Shown one piece after another: positions 1 to 8,015 of a stretch of DNA of 40,542 nt. How positions within the stretch are numbered: the first letter of the stretch is position 1; the number at the start of each line of letters is the position of its first letter. Below the pieces are notes generated by a model, which searched no databases, had not been told where the DNA came from, and worked only from the letters and a program-made list of their open reading frames with translations. The stretch comes from Flavipsychrobacter sp. (GTDB taxonomy: Bacteria; Bacteroidota; Bacteroidia; Chitinophagales; Chitinophagaceae). The position numbers were made by a program, and so were the translations under genes. The stretch covers positions 1 to 40,542 of the forward strand of contig JAEUVY010000119.1 of the NCBI GenBank assembly GCA_016786565.1, given 5' to 3'.

Positions 1-177
1 AAACTGTGAAATATTAATGCTTTGTGTTGATGAAATGAAGTTTTTGAGAATCAAATAGACGGCTGAAATCGCATAAGATTTCCCAATGTTATTTTTCCCA
101 AAAATAACATGGAGGTCTTTTCTCAAATCAAATTCAAAATGTGAAATCGGTCCAAAATCCTTAATAATTATCTTCAT
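1..177 (-). CDS. AAA/SMC-like ATPase, N-terminal fragment (runs off left edge)
   Basis: Reading the minus strand from an ATG at 177-175 gives 59 uninterrupted codons to the window edge. The N-terminus has the pattern of the AAA_15/AAA_21 (RecF/OLD-like) ATPases: a short strand 'MKIIIKDFGPI', an acidic strand, then 'HVIFGKNNIGKS', a Walker A P-loop of the GxNxxGKS type at about residues 23-34. The C-terminal part with Walker B and any nuclease domain lies outside the window. Such ATPases are often defence or DNA-maintenance proteins (OLD nucleases, Septu- or Gabija-like ATPases), but the subfamily cannot be assigned from 59 residues. The segment is AT-rich compared with the genes to its right, which would suit an accessory gene. 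Confidence 0.75.
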   Translation of the reverse strand, partial: MKIIIKDFGPISHFEFDLRKDLHVIFGKNNIGKSYAISAVYLILKNFISSTQSINISQF

Positions 178-266
178 TAGACTATTTTGTTTGAAAACAT
201 ACTACATAAAGTAATCGAAGTTATGCAATTATTGTGGTGCTTAAAATAAGTATGACGAAACAAATG

Positions 267-722
267 CTACAGGTCGATTTTCCCGTTTATCCATTCCGGG
301 TCAAACTGTGTGTTGAATTTCTTGTAAAAATTGATGGCAGGTTCGTTCCACTCCAACACCTGCCAGGTTATTCCGTTGAATTTCCGCTCACGTGCTTCCG
401 CTATCAGTGCATTCATCAGCAGGGCTCCTATTCCCTTGCCTCTTGCTTCCTCGGTAACCAGAATGTCTTCCAGGTACATACGTTGTCCCTTCCATGTTGA
501 ATAGCGAATGTAATACAATGCAAAGCCCTGCACTACACCACCTTCTTCTGCAACAAATGCCCACCACACCGGGTTGGCTCCGAAACCACTTTCCATGAAA
601 TGCTCCATGCTCACCGTCACCTCATCAGGAGCCCTTTCGTAAATGGCAAGTTCCTGTACCAACTCCATCATTCTCGGGCAATCAGCCTCACTAGCTTTTC
701 TTATTATAATATTCGCCGCCAT
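267..722 (-). CDS. GNAT family N-acetyltransferase (diamine/thialysine acetyltransferase-like)
   Basis: This is a 151-aa single-domain GNAT enzyme that should transfer an acetyl group from acetyl-CoA to an amine. It opens with the usual beta1-alpha1 pattern 'IIIRKASEADCPRMMELV'. It has the 'YSTWKGQRMYLEDILV' strand typical of the spermidine/thialysine acetyltransferase (SSAT/SAT2) group at about residues 74-89, and the acetyl-CoA pyrophosphate loop 'EEARGKGIGALLM' at about 91-103. The C-terminal 'WNEPAINFYKKF' strand-helix is also typical. Length matches the family and it starts at an ATG. It is divergent from porX across a gap of about 200 bp. The substrate is inferred only from family resemblance; polyamines, thialysine or another small amine are all possible. 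Confidence 0.9.
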   Translation of the reverse strand: MAANIIIRKASEADCPRMMELVQELAIYERAPDEVTVSMEHFMESGFGANPVWWAFVAEEGGVVQGFALYYIRYSTWKGQRMYLEDILVTEEARGKGIGALLMNALIAEARERKFNGITWQVLEWNEPAINFYKKFNTQFDPEWINGKIDL

Positions 723-773
723 TTGTTTAACTTTTTCTTGTGCAATACTAATTGGTTGCCAACGTTATTCCAA

Positions 774-785
774 GAACAAATGTTC
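774..785. promoter_or_regulatory. Palindrome GAACA-AA-TGTTC, possible operator
   Basis: GAACAAATGTTC sits in the gap between the divergent acetyltransferase and porX genes. Its halves GAAC and GTTC separated by four bases fit the GAAC-N4-GTTC layout of Gram-positive-type LexA boxes. No LexA gene is visible here and Bacteroidota SOS boxes are poorly defined, so a chance palindrome or the site of another repressor is equally possible. Confidence 0.25.
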
Positions 786-925
786 GTTACAGCTTGCCAC
801 AGGAGTAGTGTTGTTTGTCTCCCAATCTTGCGTTAAACCACAGACAATAAAATACTACCTATACGAATTGTAGATAATTTTACTTCCATCTGCAATCAGG
901 TGGCAGTTCCTTAAACACACACGCA

Positions 926-2485
926 ATGAATACACAAGGCGAAATATTATGGGTTGACGATGAGATAGAATCGTTGAAGTCTCAGATGCTCTTTCTGAAA
1001 AACAAGGGTTACAACGTCACGCCGCTCAGTAACGGATATGACGCGCTGGAGCTGCTGAAAGAACGTACGGTTGATGTAGTGTTGCTTGATGAGAGCATGC
1101 CGGGTCTTACAGGTCTGGAGACGCTCACACACATTAAGGAGCTTTATCCGTTGCTACCGGTGGTGATGATCACTAAGAATGAAGCAGAGAACATCATGGA
1201 GGATGCCTTGGGCGCTCAGATCACTGACTATCTCATAAAGCCGGTAAATCCCAATCAGGTCTTGCTTACACTCAAGAAGATTGTGGACGGTAAGAGGCTC
1301 GTTTCTGAGAAGACAACCATTGCTTACCAGCAGGACTTCAGAAATCTTTTCATGGCTCTTAGCAACAATCCCGATCACGAGGAATGGAAGGAACTGTATA
1401 AGCGCCTGGTATACTGGGAGCTGGAAATGGGCAAGAGTGACAGCACTGAAATGATGGATGTGCTTCAGACCCAGAAGACCGAGGCGAACACTGAGTTCTT
1501 CAAATACGTTTCGAAAAACTACACAGAGTGGATCAAAGACAGCAAGGGCACCGGCCCGCTTATGTCGCACAAGGTTTTCGAAAAGCGAGTTGCCCCGCAT
1601 TTGCAGCAGGGCAAACCTACGTTCCTTGTAGTGATAGACAACTTGCGTCTCGATCACTGGAAGGCATTCCAGCCTATTTTGTCCGACTCGTTCCGTGTGC
1701 TGGAAGATGATCTCTACTACAGCATTTTGCCCACGGCAACACAGTATTGCCGAAATGCTTTTTTCGCAGGCATGTTGCCGGCAGATATTGAAAAGCATTT
1801 TCCTTTGGAGTGGAAGAACGATGATGAGGATGGTGGCAAGAACCTTTACGAAGAGACCTTCCTGCGCAACCAGTTGAAGCACCTGAAGCTGGACAAGTTG
1901 AAAACACAGTACATTAAGATCACCAACAACGACAACGCTAAAGCGCTTGAGGACAGTATTCACAATTGCCTTAACAACGACCTGACGGTTATTGTGTACA
2001 ACTTCGTGGACATGTTATCTCATGCGCGCACCGAGATGGAGGTGCTGAAGGAACTGGCAGGAGATGAGATCTCTTACCGGTCACTGGTGGTCAGCTGGTT
2101 CGAACATTCACCGCTGCACCGCGCGTTGCGTAAGATCGCAGACAAGGGCATTCAGATATTACTTACCACCGACCATGGAAGTGTGCGCGTGAAGACGCCT
2201 AGCAAGTGTGTAGGAGACCGTAATACTACTACCAATCTGCGCTACAAACATGGCCGCAATCTGCAGTACGAATCGCGCGATGTGCTGGCCTTCCGCGACC
2301 CGAAACAGGCAGGATTACCGGTGCCCAACGTAAGTTCGTCATTCATTTTCGCTAAGGGAGATGTGTTCTTGTGTTATCCGAATAACTACAACCATTACGT
2401 GAATTACTATAAGAGTACTTTCCAGCACGGAGGCGTATCTCTGGAAGAGGTGATCGTACCGATAGTGCGTTTGGAAAGCAAGTAA
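926..2485 (+). CDS. porX: PorX: response regulator with PglZ phosphatase-like effector domain
   Basis: This 519-aa protein matches PorX of Porphyromonas gingivalis in length and layout. Residues 1-125 form a CheY-like receiver with an acidic pair D11-D12, phospho-acceptor D55 in 'VVLLDESMPG', T83 and K105. A helical linker follows. From about residue 215 there is a PglZ domain of the alkaline phosphatase superfamily. Its metal-site candidates are D238 in 'VVIDNLRLDHW', the 'ILPTATQY' segment at 267-274 (probably holding the catalytic threonine), 'FVDMLSHART' and 'TTDHGSVRV'. PorX is known to work with the kinase PorY and the ECF sigma factor SigP to control T9SS genes, and the P. gingivalis protein has phosphodiesterase activity. 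The gene appears monocistronic: a gap of about 200 bp upstream and a strong terminator right after it. Neither porY nor sigP is in the window, although two T9SS cargo genes are. Confidence 0.95.
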   Translation: MNTQGEILWVDDEIESLKSQMLFLKNKGYNVTPLSNGYDALELLKERTVDVVLLDESMPGLTGLETLTHIKELYPLLPVVMITKNEAENIMEDALGAQITDYLIKPVNPNQVLLTLKKIVDGKRLVSEKTTIAYQQDFRNLFMALSNNPDHEEWKELYKRLVYWELEMGKSDSTEMMDVLQTQKTEANTEFFKYVSKNYTEWIKDSKGTGPLMSHKVFEKRVAPHLQQGKPTFLVVIDNLRLDHWKAFQPILSDSFRVLEDDLYYSILPTATQYCRNAFFAGMLPADIEKHFPLEWKNDDEDGGKNLYEETFLRNQLKHLKLDKLKTQYIKITNNDNAKALEDSIHNCLNNDLTVIVYNFVDMLSHARTEMEVLKELAGDEISYRSLVVSWFEHSPLHRALRKIADKGIQILLTTDHGSVRVKTPSKCVGDRNTTTNLRYKHGRNLQYESRDVLAFRDPKQAGLPVPNVSSSFIFAKGDVFLCYPNNYNHYVNYYKSTFQHGGVSLEEVIVPIVRLESK

Positions 2486-2506
2486 ATATTTGAATAAAGT
2501 GCTTCG

Positions 2507-2536
2507 GAGGTCGTGCATCTGCACGACCTCTTTTTT
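2507..2536 (+). terminator. Rho-independent terminator of porX
   Basis: A perfect 10-bp stem GAGGTCGTGC / GCACGACCTC (2507-2516 and 2521-2530) with an ATCT loop is followed by six T residues. It lies 21 bp after the porX stop codon. Confidence 0.93.
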
Positions 2537-2589
2537 GTGCACCGGAAATTATTTTTTTACAAAGGTGTACAATGCATTGGATTCTTATG

Positions 2590-2597
2590 TATCTTTG
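2590..2597 (+). promoter_or_regulatory. -7 element TATCTTTG upstream of padR
   Basis: TATCTTTG is a perfect match to the Bacteroidota TAnnTTTG element and would give a leader of about 20 nt before the PadR start codon. No TTG/TTTG element is present at the usual 19-21 nt upstream, so the promoter may be weak or need an activator. A T7 tract and the porX terminator lie just upstream. Confidence 0.5.
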
Positions 2598-2621
2598 TCT
2601 TAGGCAACAAATAGGATACAA

Positions 2622-2963
2622 ATGATCTTCTCTTCCGAATTGATAAAGGGTACACTCAAAACCATAGTGCTGAAGCTGCTTTCAGACAACAAGAAGATGT
2701 ATGGTTATGAGATAACACAACGCGTAAAAGACCTCACAGGAGACCGCATACAGCTGACGGAGGGAGCACTTTACCCTACGCTTCATTCGCTTGAAGAAGA
2801 GGGCCTGGTGACAACCGAACTGGAGTACATGGGCAAGCGGGTGCGTAAATATTATAAGTTGAGTGCCAGCGGCAAGACACGGTCTAAAGAACGCGTGAGT
2901 GAGCTGGCCGAGTTCATGGAGACCATGAGGGTATTACTGGACATACAACCAAAGATAGCTTAA
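2622..2963 (+). CDS. PadR family transcriptional regulator
   Basis: A 113-aa winged-helix protein of the short PadR (PadR-s1) class. The N-terminal 'IVLKLLSDNKKMYGYEI' helix, the 'LTEGALYPTLHSLEEEGLV' recognition helix and the wing 'RKYYKLSASGK' are typical. The C-terminal helix (about residues 85-108) should mediate dimerisation. PadR proteins usually repress a neighbouring membrane or transporter gene and respond to small molecules or envelope stress. Its stop codon (2961-2963) is followed after two bases by the ATG of the next gene, so the pair is almost certainly co-transcribed and translationally coupled. This is a common Bacteroidota arrangement in which the downstream membrane protein is the probable regulatory target. 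Confidence 0.93.
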   Translation: MIFSSELIKGTLKTIVLKLLSDNKKMYGYEITQRVKDLTGDRIQLTEGALYPTLHSLEEEGLVTTELEYMGKRVRKYYKLSASGKTRSKERVSELAEFMETMRVLLDIQPKIA

Positions 2964-2965
2964 GA

Positions 2966-4102
2966 ATGTACTGCCTCTCAGACGAACAAATAGACTACAT
3001 CCTCAACGACATTAGACGTAATGGCGTTGAAATGGAGGACCTGCAGTTGAACCTCCTGGATCACATCTGTTGTATCATAGAGCAGGAGCTCAAAGAGGGC
3101 GATGACTTTGAGCACTTCTATCAGCAAACTGTACGACGGTTTTACCGCAACAATTTGCGGGAAATAGAGGAAGAGACAATCGATTTGTTAACTTTTAAAA
3201 ACTACTATGCAATGAAAAAGGCGTTGATCGTTAGCGGAGCAAGCTCCGTGACCGCGTTTATTGCGGGTTCATTTTTCAAATTCATGTATTGGCCTGGCGC
3301 AAGCATATTGCTTACACTTGGTATTGTTTCGTTTAGCTTGTTGTTTTTGCCGTTGTTGTTCATCCTGAAGTCCCGTGAGGTAAAGACCGTGAGCGATAAG
3401 TTTGTAATAGCTATTGGTATTCTTGTGGGTATTATGTTCAGCCTTGCAATTCTGTTCATCATGATGCATTGGCCCGGTGCCAACATTCTGCTTTTTAGCG
3501 CAATTGGCGGGGCGGCTTTTGTGTTGTTACCTACCTATTTCTTCACCGGTATCAGGCGGCCCGAGACCAAACTCAATACTATTCTGATGTCCATCATTTT
3601 GGTGGGCGTCATTGGTCTACAGTTTACTATTGCCCGTTTGCGCCCGTCTCCGTTCGATAAGGTGGCCACGGCCAATTTTGTGCAGAACGAGGCCTTGCTT
3701 AAAGTGCTTGTTCCGTCACAGCCATCTGAAGCCGCGGCAGGTATCTACAAGACATGCACCGAGCTGAAGGAACTACTGCTGCGACAGGCAGTAGGTGCGA
3801 CTGCTATTCCGGCAGATTATGATGAGCGTAAACTCTATCTGCACGACAGCAAGTTAGGAGATGCATTCTTTGATAACGGACCGGGTGTGCAGCTACTTAC
3901 TACGTTGAAAGAACAGGCTAAGCAGTTTAACAGTGGTGCTCAGAACGGAGTAATGGTTATAGGCGCGGGTATGCCGGCTCTGGTAGATGATCCGCAACGT
4001 GTGTCGCACAACTATGGTTGCATCTCTTTGCTCAACAGTATAGAGCAATTGCAGATATATGTTGCCGTTGCCGACGCGAAGAACACAACAGCCGCGAAAT
4101 AG
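2966..4102 (+). CDS. PadR-linked membrane protein with two GldL-like 'WPGA' hairpins
   Basis: A 378-aa protein of unknown function. Residues 1-80 are soluble and acidic ('DLQLNLLDHICCIIEQEL'), like the N-terminus of other proteins encoded next to PadR regulators. Residues about 83-134 and 144-194 are two transmembrane hairpins with nearly the same core: FKFMYWPGASILL at 104-116 and FIMMHWPGANILL at 164-176. The WPGA motifs are exactly 60 residues apart, so this looks like an internal duplication. The motif resembles the first transmembrane hairpin of GldL/PorL, the proton-driven motor of T9SS. However, the glutamate that follows in GldL (motif like 'GLxTEA') is not present here ('GIVSFS'). 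A further helix (about 206-224) and a soluble C-terminal domain of about 150 residues follow. The gene sits just after porX and padR. A sensor or envelope-stress role is possible, but no function is established. Confidence 0.8.
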   Translation: MYCLSDEQIDYILNDIRRNGVEMEDLQLNLLDHICCIIEQELKEGDDFEHFYQQTVRRFYRNNLREIEEETIDLLTFKNYYAMKKALIVSGASSVTAFIAGSFFKFMYWPGASILLTLGIVSFSLLFLPLLFILKSREVKTVSDKFVIAIGILVGIMFSLAILFIMMHWPGANILLFSAIGGAAFVLLPTYFFTGIRRPETKLNTILMSIILVGVIGLQFTIARLRPSPFDKVATANFVQNEALLKVLVPSQPSEAAAGIYKTCTELKELLLRQAVGATAIPADYDERKLYLHDSKLGDAFFDNGPGVQLLTTLKEQAKQFNSGAQNGVMVIGAGMPALVDDPQRVSHNYGCISLLNSIEQLQIYVAVADAKNTTAAK

Positions 4103-4115
4103 TTGAACGTACAGC

Positions 4116-4143
4116 AGAGGGATGACCGAATGGTTGTCCCTCT
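4116..4143. terminator. Bidirectional terminator between convergent genes
   Basis: A 12-bp stem (4116-4127 with 4132-4143, two G-T pairs) with a GAAT loop lies between the stop of the membrane protein gene and the stop of the DUF2480 gene. A T-rich stretch follows on the plus side. It can serve both converging transcripts. Confidence 0.8.
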
Positions 4144-4144
4144 C

Positions 4145-4645
4145 TTATCTTTTCTTGTAAATAGGCACTGTGGAACAAGGTTCGCCATACATCAGCGACT
4201 TTACTACAGGTCGCAGGTGGGCGGTCACTGCCAGATACGCGGCATCGGGAATGGCAACATCGCCGCAACCCTTTATCACCACACGTTTATCCGTGAATTC
4301 TTCCAATGCAATGGCGTTGATGCGTTCGCAGAGTAGCTTTTTGGTCAACTCTTCTTCGGTGCCAAAGAAAACTGAAGCAGCAACGGGTTCCAGATAAGTA
4401 GCGGCTAACATGTATGCCCATACCGGTACAATTGCATCTGCGCTACACAGCACAGCAACGTTTTTTCCGGAATATTGTTCCCAGTCGTGATTCTGTAGTG
4501 CGGCACGATAGTCTTTTTCCTTCAGGATCATTTCCATGTACAGGAAAGGCTTCAGGTCAAATACCGTTATCTGATCGGGCAGGTAGGGTGCCAGATCCAG
4601 GGTTATGAGGCCGCTTTCAGCTACTTTGTTGACAATTGGTTCCAT
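4145..4645 (-). CDS. DUF2480 family protein
   Basis: The protein begins 'MEPIVNKVAESGLITLDL', the hallmark N-terminus of the DUF2480 family, which is largely restricted to Bacteroidota, and has the family motifs 'FDLKPFL', 'MILKEKDYR' and 'WEQYSGKNVAVLCSADAIVPVWAYM'. It has 166 residues, no signal peptide and no membrane segment, so it is probably cytoplasmic. A longer frame would begin at a GTG at 4726. The ATG at 4645 is chosen because family homology starts there and because a good promoter lies inside the extra 27 codons (4697-4729). The biochemical function of DUF2480 is unknown. The cysteine near 'VIKGCGDVAIP' might bind a ligand, but that is speculation. Confidence 0.88.
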   Translation of the reverse strand: MEPIVNKVAESGLITLDLAPYLPDQITVFDLKPFLYMEMILKEKDYRAALQNHDWEQYSGKNVAVLCSADAIVPVWAYMLAATYLEPVAASVFFGTEEELTKKLLCERINAIALEEFTDKRVVIKGCGDVAIPDAAYLAVTAHLRPVVKSLMYGEPCSTVPIYKKR

Positions 4646-4696
4646 GTGTTTGTTTGGTGGGAGCGGGACATTAGTGTCATCTTCCGTTTCTCCCCG

Positions 4697-4729
4697 CAAA
4701 TTTAGCACATTTACAGGTGGAGCCACAAA
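4697..4729 (-). promoter_or_regulatory. Promoter TTTG-N21-TAAATTTG for the DUF2480 gene
   Basis: On the minus strand TTTG (4729-4726) is followed after 21 nt by TAAATTTG (4704-4697), fitting the Bacteroidota housekeeping promoter. The start site would lie near 4692, giving a leader of about 45 nt to the ATG at 4645. It rules against the upstream GTG start. Confidence 0.6.
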
Positions 4730-4769
4730 ACAAAGGTCTATAGCCGGTTCACTGATAGTTATGTTACCG

Positions 4770-7727
4770 CTATCGCATCAGCGTCACATTGCCCTGATGG
4801 TGCTCTTTTTGACCATCTTTGAACACCGCGTCTATGGTATAGACATAAACTCCTTCAGGTTGCTGCACTCCGTTCAGCTTGCCATCCCAGCCTGAACCCA
4901 GTATGTTCTGAGACTCGAAAATGATCTGTCCCCAGCGGTTGTACACATACATTTTGAACTCTATGAGGCCGCGGCTCAGCAGCGTGCGCGGGAAGAAGTA
5001 GTCGTTGATGCCGTCGCCGTTGGGTGTAAAGATGTTCGGGATGCTCACATAGCAATCGTTCTCCACATTTACCGAATCGGTAGAAGCGCAGTTGTTCTGT
5101 GTCACAGTCACATAGTACACGCCGGGCGTGGTGACCTGTATAGTGCGGGTCTTTTCGCCGGTATTCCACAGCCATGTAGCGGCAGGGTTGTTGAAGTTGA
5201 ATCTGTCTGACAAGGTGAGCGCGCTGCTGCCCTTGCATATAGACGTGTCAGCACCCAGGTACACAGCCGGAACAGGTATCGTAGTGATCGTGCGTGTTTT
5301 CTTCACGTCGGGGCACGCGCGGTAGTAGGCATTAAGGGTCACCAGGTATTGTCCGCCGGTGGAGCCGAAGGAATGATAAACCGGGTTAATGTTGCGCAGG
5401 CTATCGCCACTGTCGCCAAACGTCCAGGTATAGCCTGTGTTGCCGCCCTCTGCAAAGATGCCGGTGAGAGTAATGTGTTTGCCGGCACAGAACACAGAAT
5501 CGGTGACATCAATAGCGATGCCGCTGATGGTGTCCACCTCTACCGACTTGTATGCGGTATCGTAGCACGGAATATTGTTGCTTGCGATGAGCCTGATGTT
5601 GTACTTACCGGTTATATTGTAGGCATTCACCGGATCGGAGATGGTAGATGTGGCACCATTGCCGAAAGTCCAGTTATAGTTGGTGGCACCGATAGATGTA
5701 TTGGTGAAGGTAACACTTTCGTTCTGGCACAATATTGCCGGAGAAACGGTGAAATCGGCATTTAACGGATGGCCTATCTTGAATGTCATCTTCATACTGT
5801 CGTAGCAGAAATGGTTGGTGGCAAGCAGGCGCACAGTGAAGGTGCCGGTATCGTAAACATGGTAAGGGTTGGTGGCGGTGTCGGTAACACCATCGCCAAA
5901 GTCCCACACATAGTACAACGAGCCTGCCGAAGTTGAATGGTTGTGGAAGAAAACGGTATCACCGTTACAGCCAAGACGGAAGGTGGTGTCGAAGTTGGCC
6001 GTAAGTGGCGGATCGGTAAGGGTGGCCGTCCCCAGAATATTGGTGACGCAGTTGCCGATCTTCACAGAGAAACCTGAATACACGCCGTCACAAAGACCGG
6101 GCAGGAAGATGGTACTATCTCCGTATGCGGTGGTAATGATACGCGGCTGTGCAACTCCATTCAGCAGGTAGCTGATGGTGTCAGAAGAGAATGGTATCAC
6201 CTGTTTCAGGCGAATGGTTCCATCGCATTTACCACACTCTGTAGGGTTGGTAAAAGACACAATGCTGCCTGCCGGCGGCGCGGGGCCAAACAACGAAATG
6301 GGCCCAACGGGAGGTGTGGCACAGGTGCCGTATGCAGCAGTAATATTGCCATAGATCCCTTCGCACAGCAACGGAATGGTGAAGCTGCCTGACGCGTCAG
6401 TTGTACCAGATATAGGAGGCTGGGGCGTGCCATTGTACGAGTAATTGAACGTATAGCCATGACTCGGGTAAAGCCCGTTTATAATGAGCGCGCCATCGCA
6501 CGCACCGCATATGGTTTGCGGACCCGGAGTGACGGTGAGGCTGATAGGCGGATCGGAGAGCACAACCGGCCCGGCGGGCAAAGACGCACAGGTGCCTTGC
6601 CGGCCTATGAAGTTGCTGTAAGTGCCTGCGCAAAGACCTGTGATGGTAACGGTTCCGGTGGCAGAGGCGGTAGCATACACAGGTGGCTGTGGCACACCAC
6701 CCAGTTCGTAAGTAATGGTGTCGGCAAGTCCTGGAGTGAATCCGGCTACTGTTATGGATCCGTCACACAGATTGCACCTTGAAGGATTGGTGGACGTGAG
6801 TGTGATAGTGAACACCGGTGCCGGTGTTACGGTGTAATATCCGAATGAAGTATCGGCACAGCCCAGCGCGCCTGCCCTGTAGGTAGTTGTGGTCGTAGGG
6901 CATACGGTTTGTGTGAGGCCCGCACCCAAGTAGGCACCTGTTGTTGTGTTGTACCAGTGAATGGGGGAAGAAGAGTAAGGTACAGGAGCATAAGGAATGG
7001 CAGCAACAGTATACGCCGATCCTGTGGCATTGGGTGTGAAGCGCCATGCCTCATTAGTACAAGTATAAACAGAAGGGAAATCGCGGCCCGGAGCTACTGT
7101 TGCTGCCGTGCCGGTAGCGTTCTGTACGCCAATGATAGCCCTTCCGCTGTTCCAGGTAGCACATACGGGCTTGGTGGCAATATGGCACTCAATGATGTTT
7201 GTTGTCTCGTAAAGAATGATCTGTGTACTGGTGATCTGTGTGGTGCACGAGAACATGCGGTCGTTACAAAATGTAACGATGTACTTCCTGAATGGGGCTA
7301 TGCCGGTCAGCGAGTAGGTGATGGTGCCTCCATCGGGCACGGAAATGTCGATATCGCACCAGGGGCCGCAGATGTTGTTAAACTTACTTGGATTGCCCAG
7401 CAGAACAGCTGTGATGGGCCATGGGTCATAGGCACCGGCCAGTGTGAGGTCGAAACAGACTGTGCCGTTCGGTCCAATCACTACATCGGTGTATGGTGTC
7501 CCGTAGTAATTGAAGGTAAACCCGATAGGGAGTACACCTGAGTACACGTCATCAATAGATATGCCGGTATTTGTAGGAGAGTCTCCCACGAGGTGAGCGG
7601 TTAGAACAGTGCATGGAGTAGTGCAGCTTAGTGAGTCGCTGCTGGTTATTGTAACCTGCCCTGCAGCCCTCTCTACAAAAAGAAGGGTGATGAAAAGCAG
7701 GGCAATCGAAAGTAATTTTTGTCTCAT
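4770..7727 (-). CDS. Large secreted T9SS substrate with SprB-like and PKD repeats
   Basis: A 985-aa protein with a clear Sec signal peptide (residues 1-23, hydrophobic core 'LLSIALLFITLLFV'). An N-terminal region of about 290 residues resembles the beta-sandwich segment found before such repeats. Residues about 312-572 hold three related repeats, each with a 'C-x2-CDG' motif and ending in a 'LxDPP'-like linker, similar to SprB adhesin repeats. Three PKD-type domains follow (about 575-830; for example 'WDFGDGVTDTATNPYHVY'). The last 90 residues are the gliding-motility-associated C-terminal domain: 'NIFTPNGDGINDYFF', 'VYNRWGQIIFES', 'GWDGKLNG', 'EGVYVYTI'. That domain directs export by T9SS (type B sorting). 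A cell-surface adhesin or matrix protein is likely. Its gene stands alone; no matching promoter box was found upstream. Confidence 0.92.
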   Translation of the reverse strand: MRQKLLSIALLFITLLFVERAAGQVTITSSDSLSCTTPCTVLTAHLVGDSPTNTGISIDDVYSGVLPIGFTFNYYGTPYTDVVIGPNGTVCFDLTLAGAYDPWPITAVLLGNPSKFNNICGPWCDIDISVPDGGTITYSLTGIAPFRKYIVTFCNDRMFSCTTQITSTQIILYETTNIIECHIATKPVCATWNSGRAIIGVQNATGTAATVAPGRDFPSVYTCTNEAWRFTPNATGSAYTVAAIPYAPVPYSSSPIHWYNTTTGAYLGAGLTQTVCPTTTTTYRAGALGCADTSFGYYTVTPAPVFTITLTSTNPSRCNLCDGSITVAGFTPGLADTITYELGGVPQPPVYATASATGTVTITGLCAGTYSNFIGRQGTCASLPAGPVVLSDPPISLTVTPGPQTICGACDGALIINGLYPSHGYTFNYSYNGTPQPPISGTTDASGSFTIPLLCEGIYGNITAAYGTCATPPVGPISLFGPAPPAGSIVSFTNPTECGKCDGTIRLKQVIPFSSDTISYLLNGVAQPRIITTAYGDSTIFLPGLCDGVYSGFSVKIGNCVTNILGTATLTDPPLTANFDTTFRLGCNGDTVFFHNHSTSAGSLYYVWDFGDGVTDTATNPYHVYDTGTFTVRLLATNHFCYDSMKMTFKIGHPLNADFTVSPAILCQNESVTFTNTSIGATNYNWTFGNGATSTISDPVNAYNITGKYNIRLIASNNIPCYDTAYKSVEVDTISGIAIDVTDSVFCAGKHITLTGIFAEGGNTGYTWTFGDSGDSLRNINPVYHSFGSTGGQYLVTLNAYYRACPDVKKTRTITTIPVPAVYLGADTSICKGSSALTLSDRFNFNNPAATWLWNTGEKTRTIQVTTPGVYYVTVTQNNCASTDSVNVENDCYVSIPNIFTPNGDGINDYFFPRTLLSRGLIEFKMYVYNRWGQIIFESQNILGSGWDGKLNGVQQPEGVYVYTIDAVFKDGQKEHHQGNVTLMR

Positions 7728-8015
7728 TTTCTTTAAATCTTGACCGGAGCTATAGGTATTCTATAAATTGCTACATAATACAAGTACTCGTAAAGTTAGG
7801 CTATTTGTTGCATTTATGCCTACTAATGAAGACAGGGTACAATCGGCTATGGTTGGCGTTTGCAGGCATTTTCACCCAATCGCCGGGTCGTAACAAACGG
7901 TCAGATCGCTCTTAGACCTTGATAAACAGAAAGTTATCATTTTCGTTGCTTTGCACCTGTATCTGGTTGCTTACCTGCAGATTGCTGAAACTTTAGTTAC
8001 TTTACAACTGTAACC

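Noticed and set aside
1154..1963. A 269-codon minus-strand frame inside porX
   Set aside because: porX is complete and well matched; the antisense product has no family features or start context.
4646..4726. A GTG start giving DUF2480 27 more residues
   Set aside because: A good promoter lies within this stretch and family homology starts at the ATG at 4645.
6909..7541. A 210-codon plus-strand frame opposite the 985-aa T9SS protein
   Set aside because: Cys- and Gly-rich translation caused by reading the Thr/Pro-rich gene backwards; no signal or domain.
7858..7871. A 14-bp sequence GTTTGCAGGCATTT shared with about 28678-28691
   Set aside because: Both copies are intergenic but a few 14-bp matches are expected by chance in 40 kb, and nothing links the two sites.
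7946..7953. TTGCTTTG as a promoter for the ABC exporter
   Set aside because: One mismatch at the key A and a 24-nt spacing to the nearest TTG (7919-7921). Nothing firm in the 288-bp gap 7728-8015 apart from a short inverted repeat TGATAA/TTATCA at 7920-7939.
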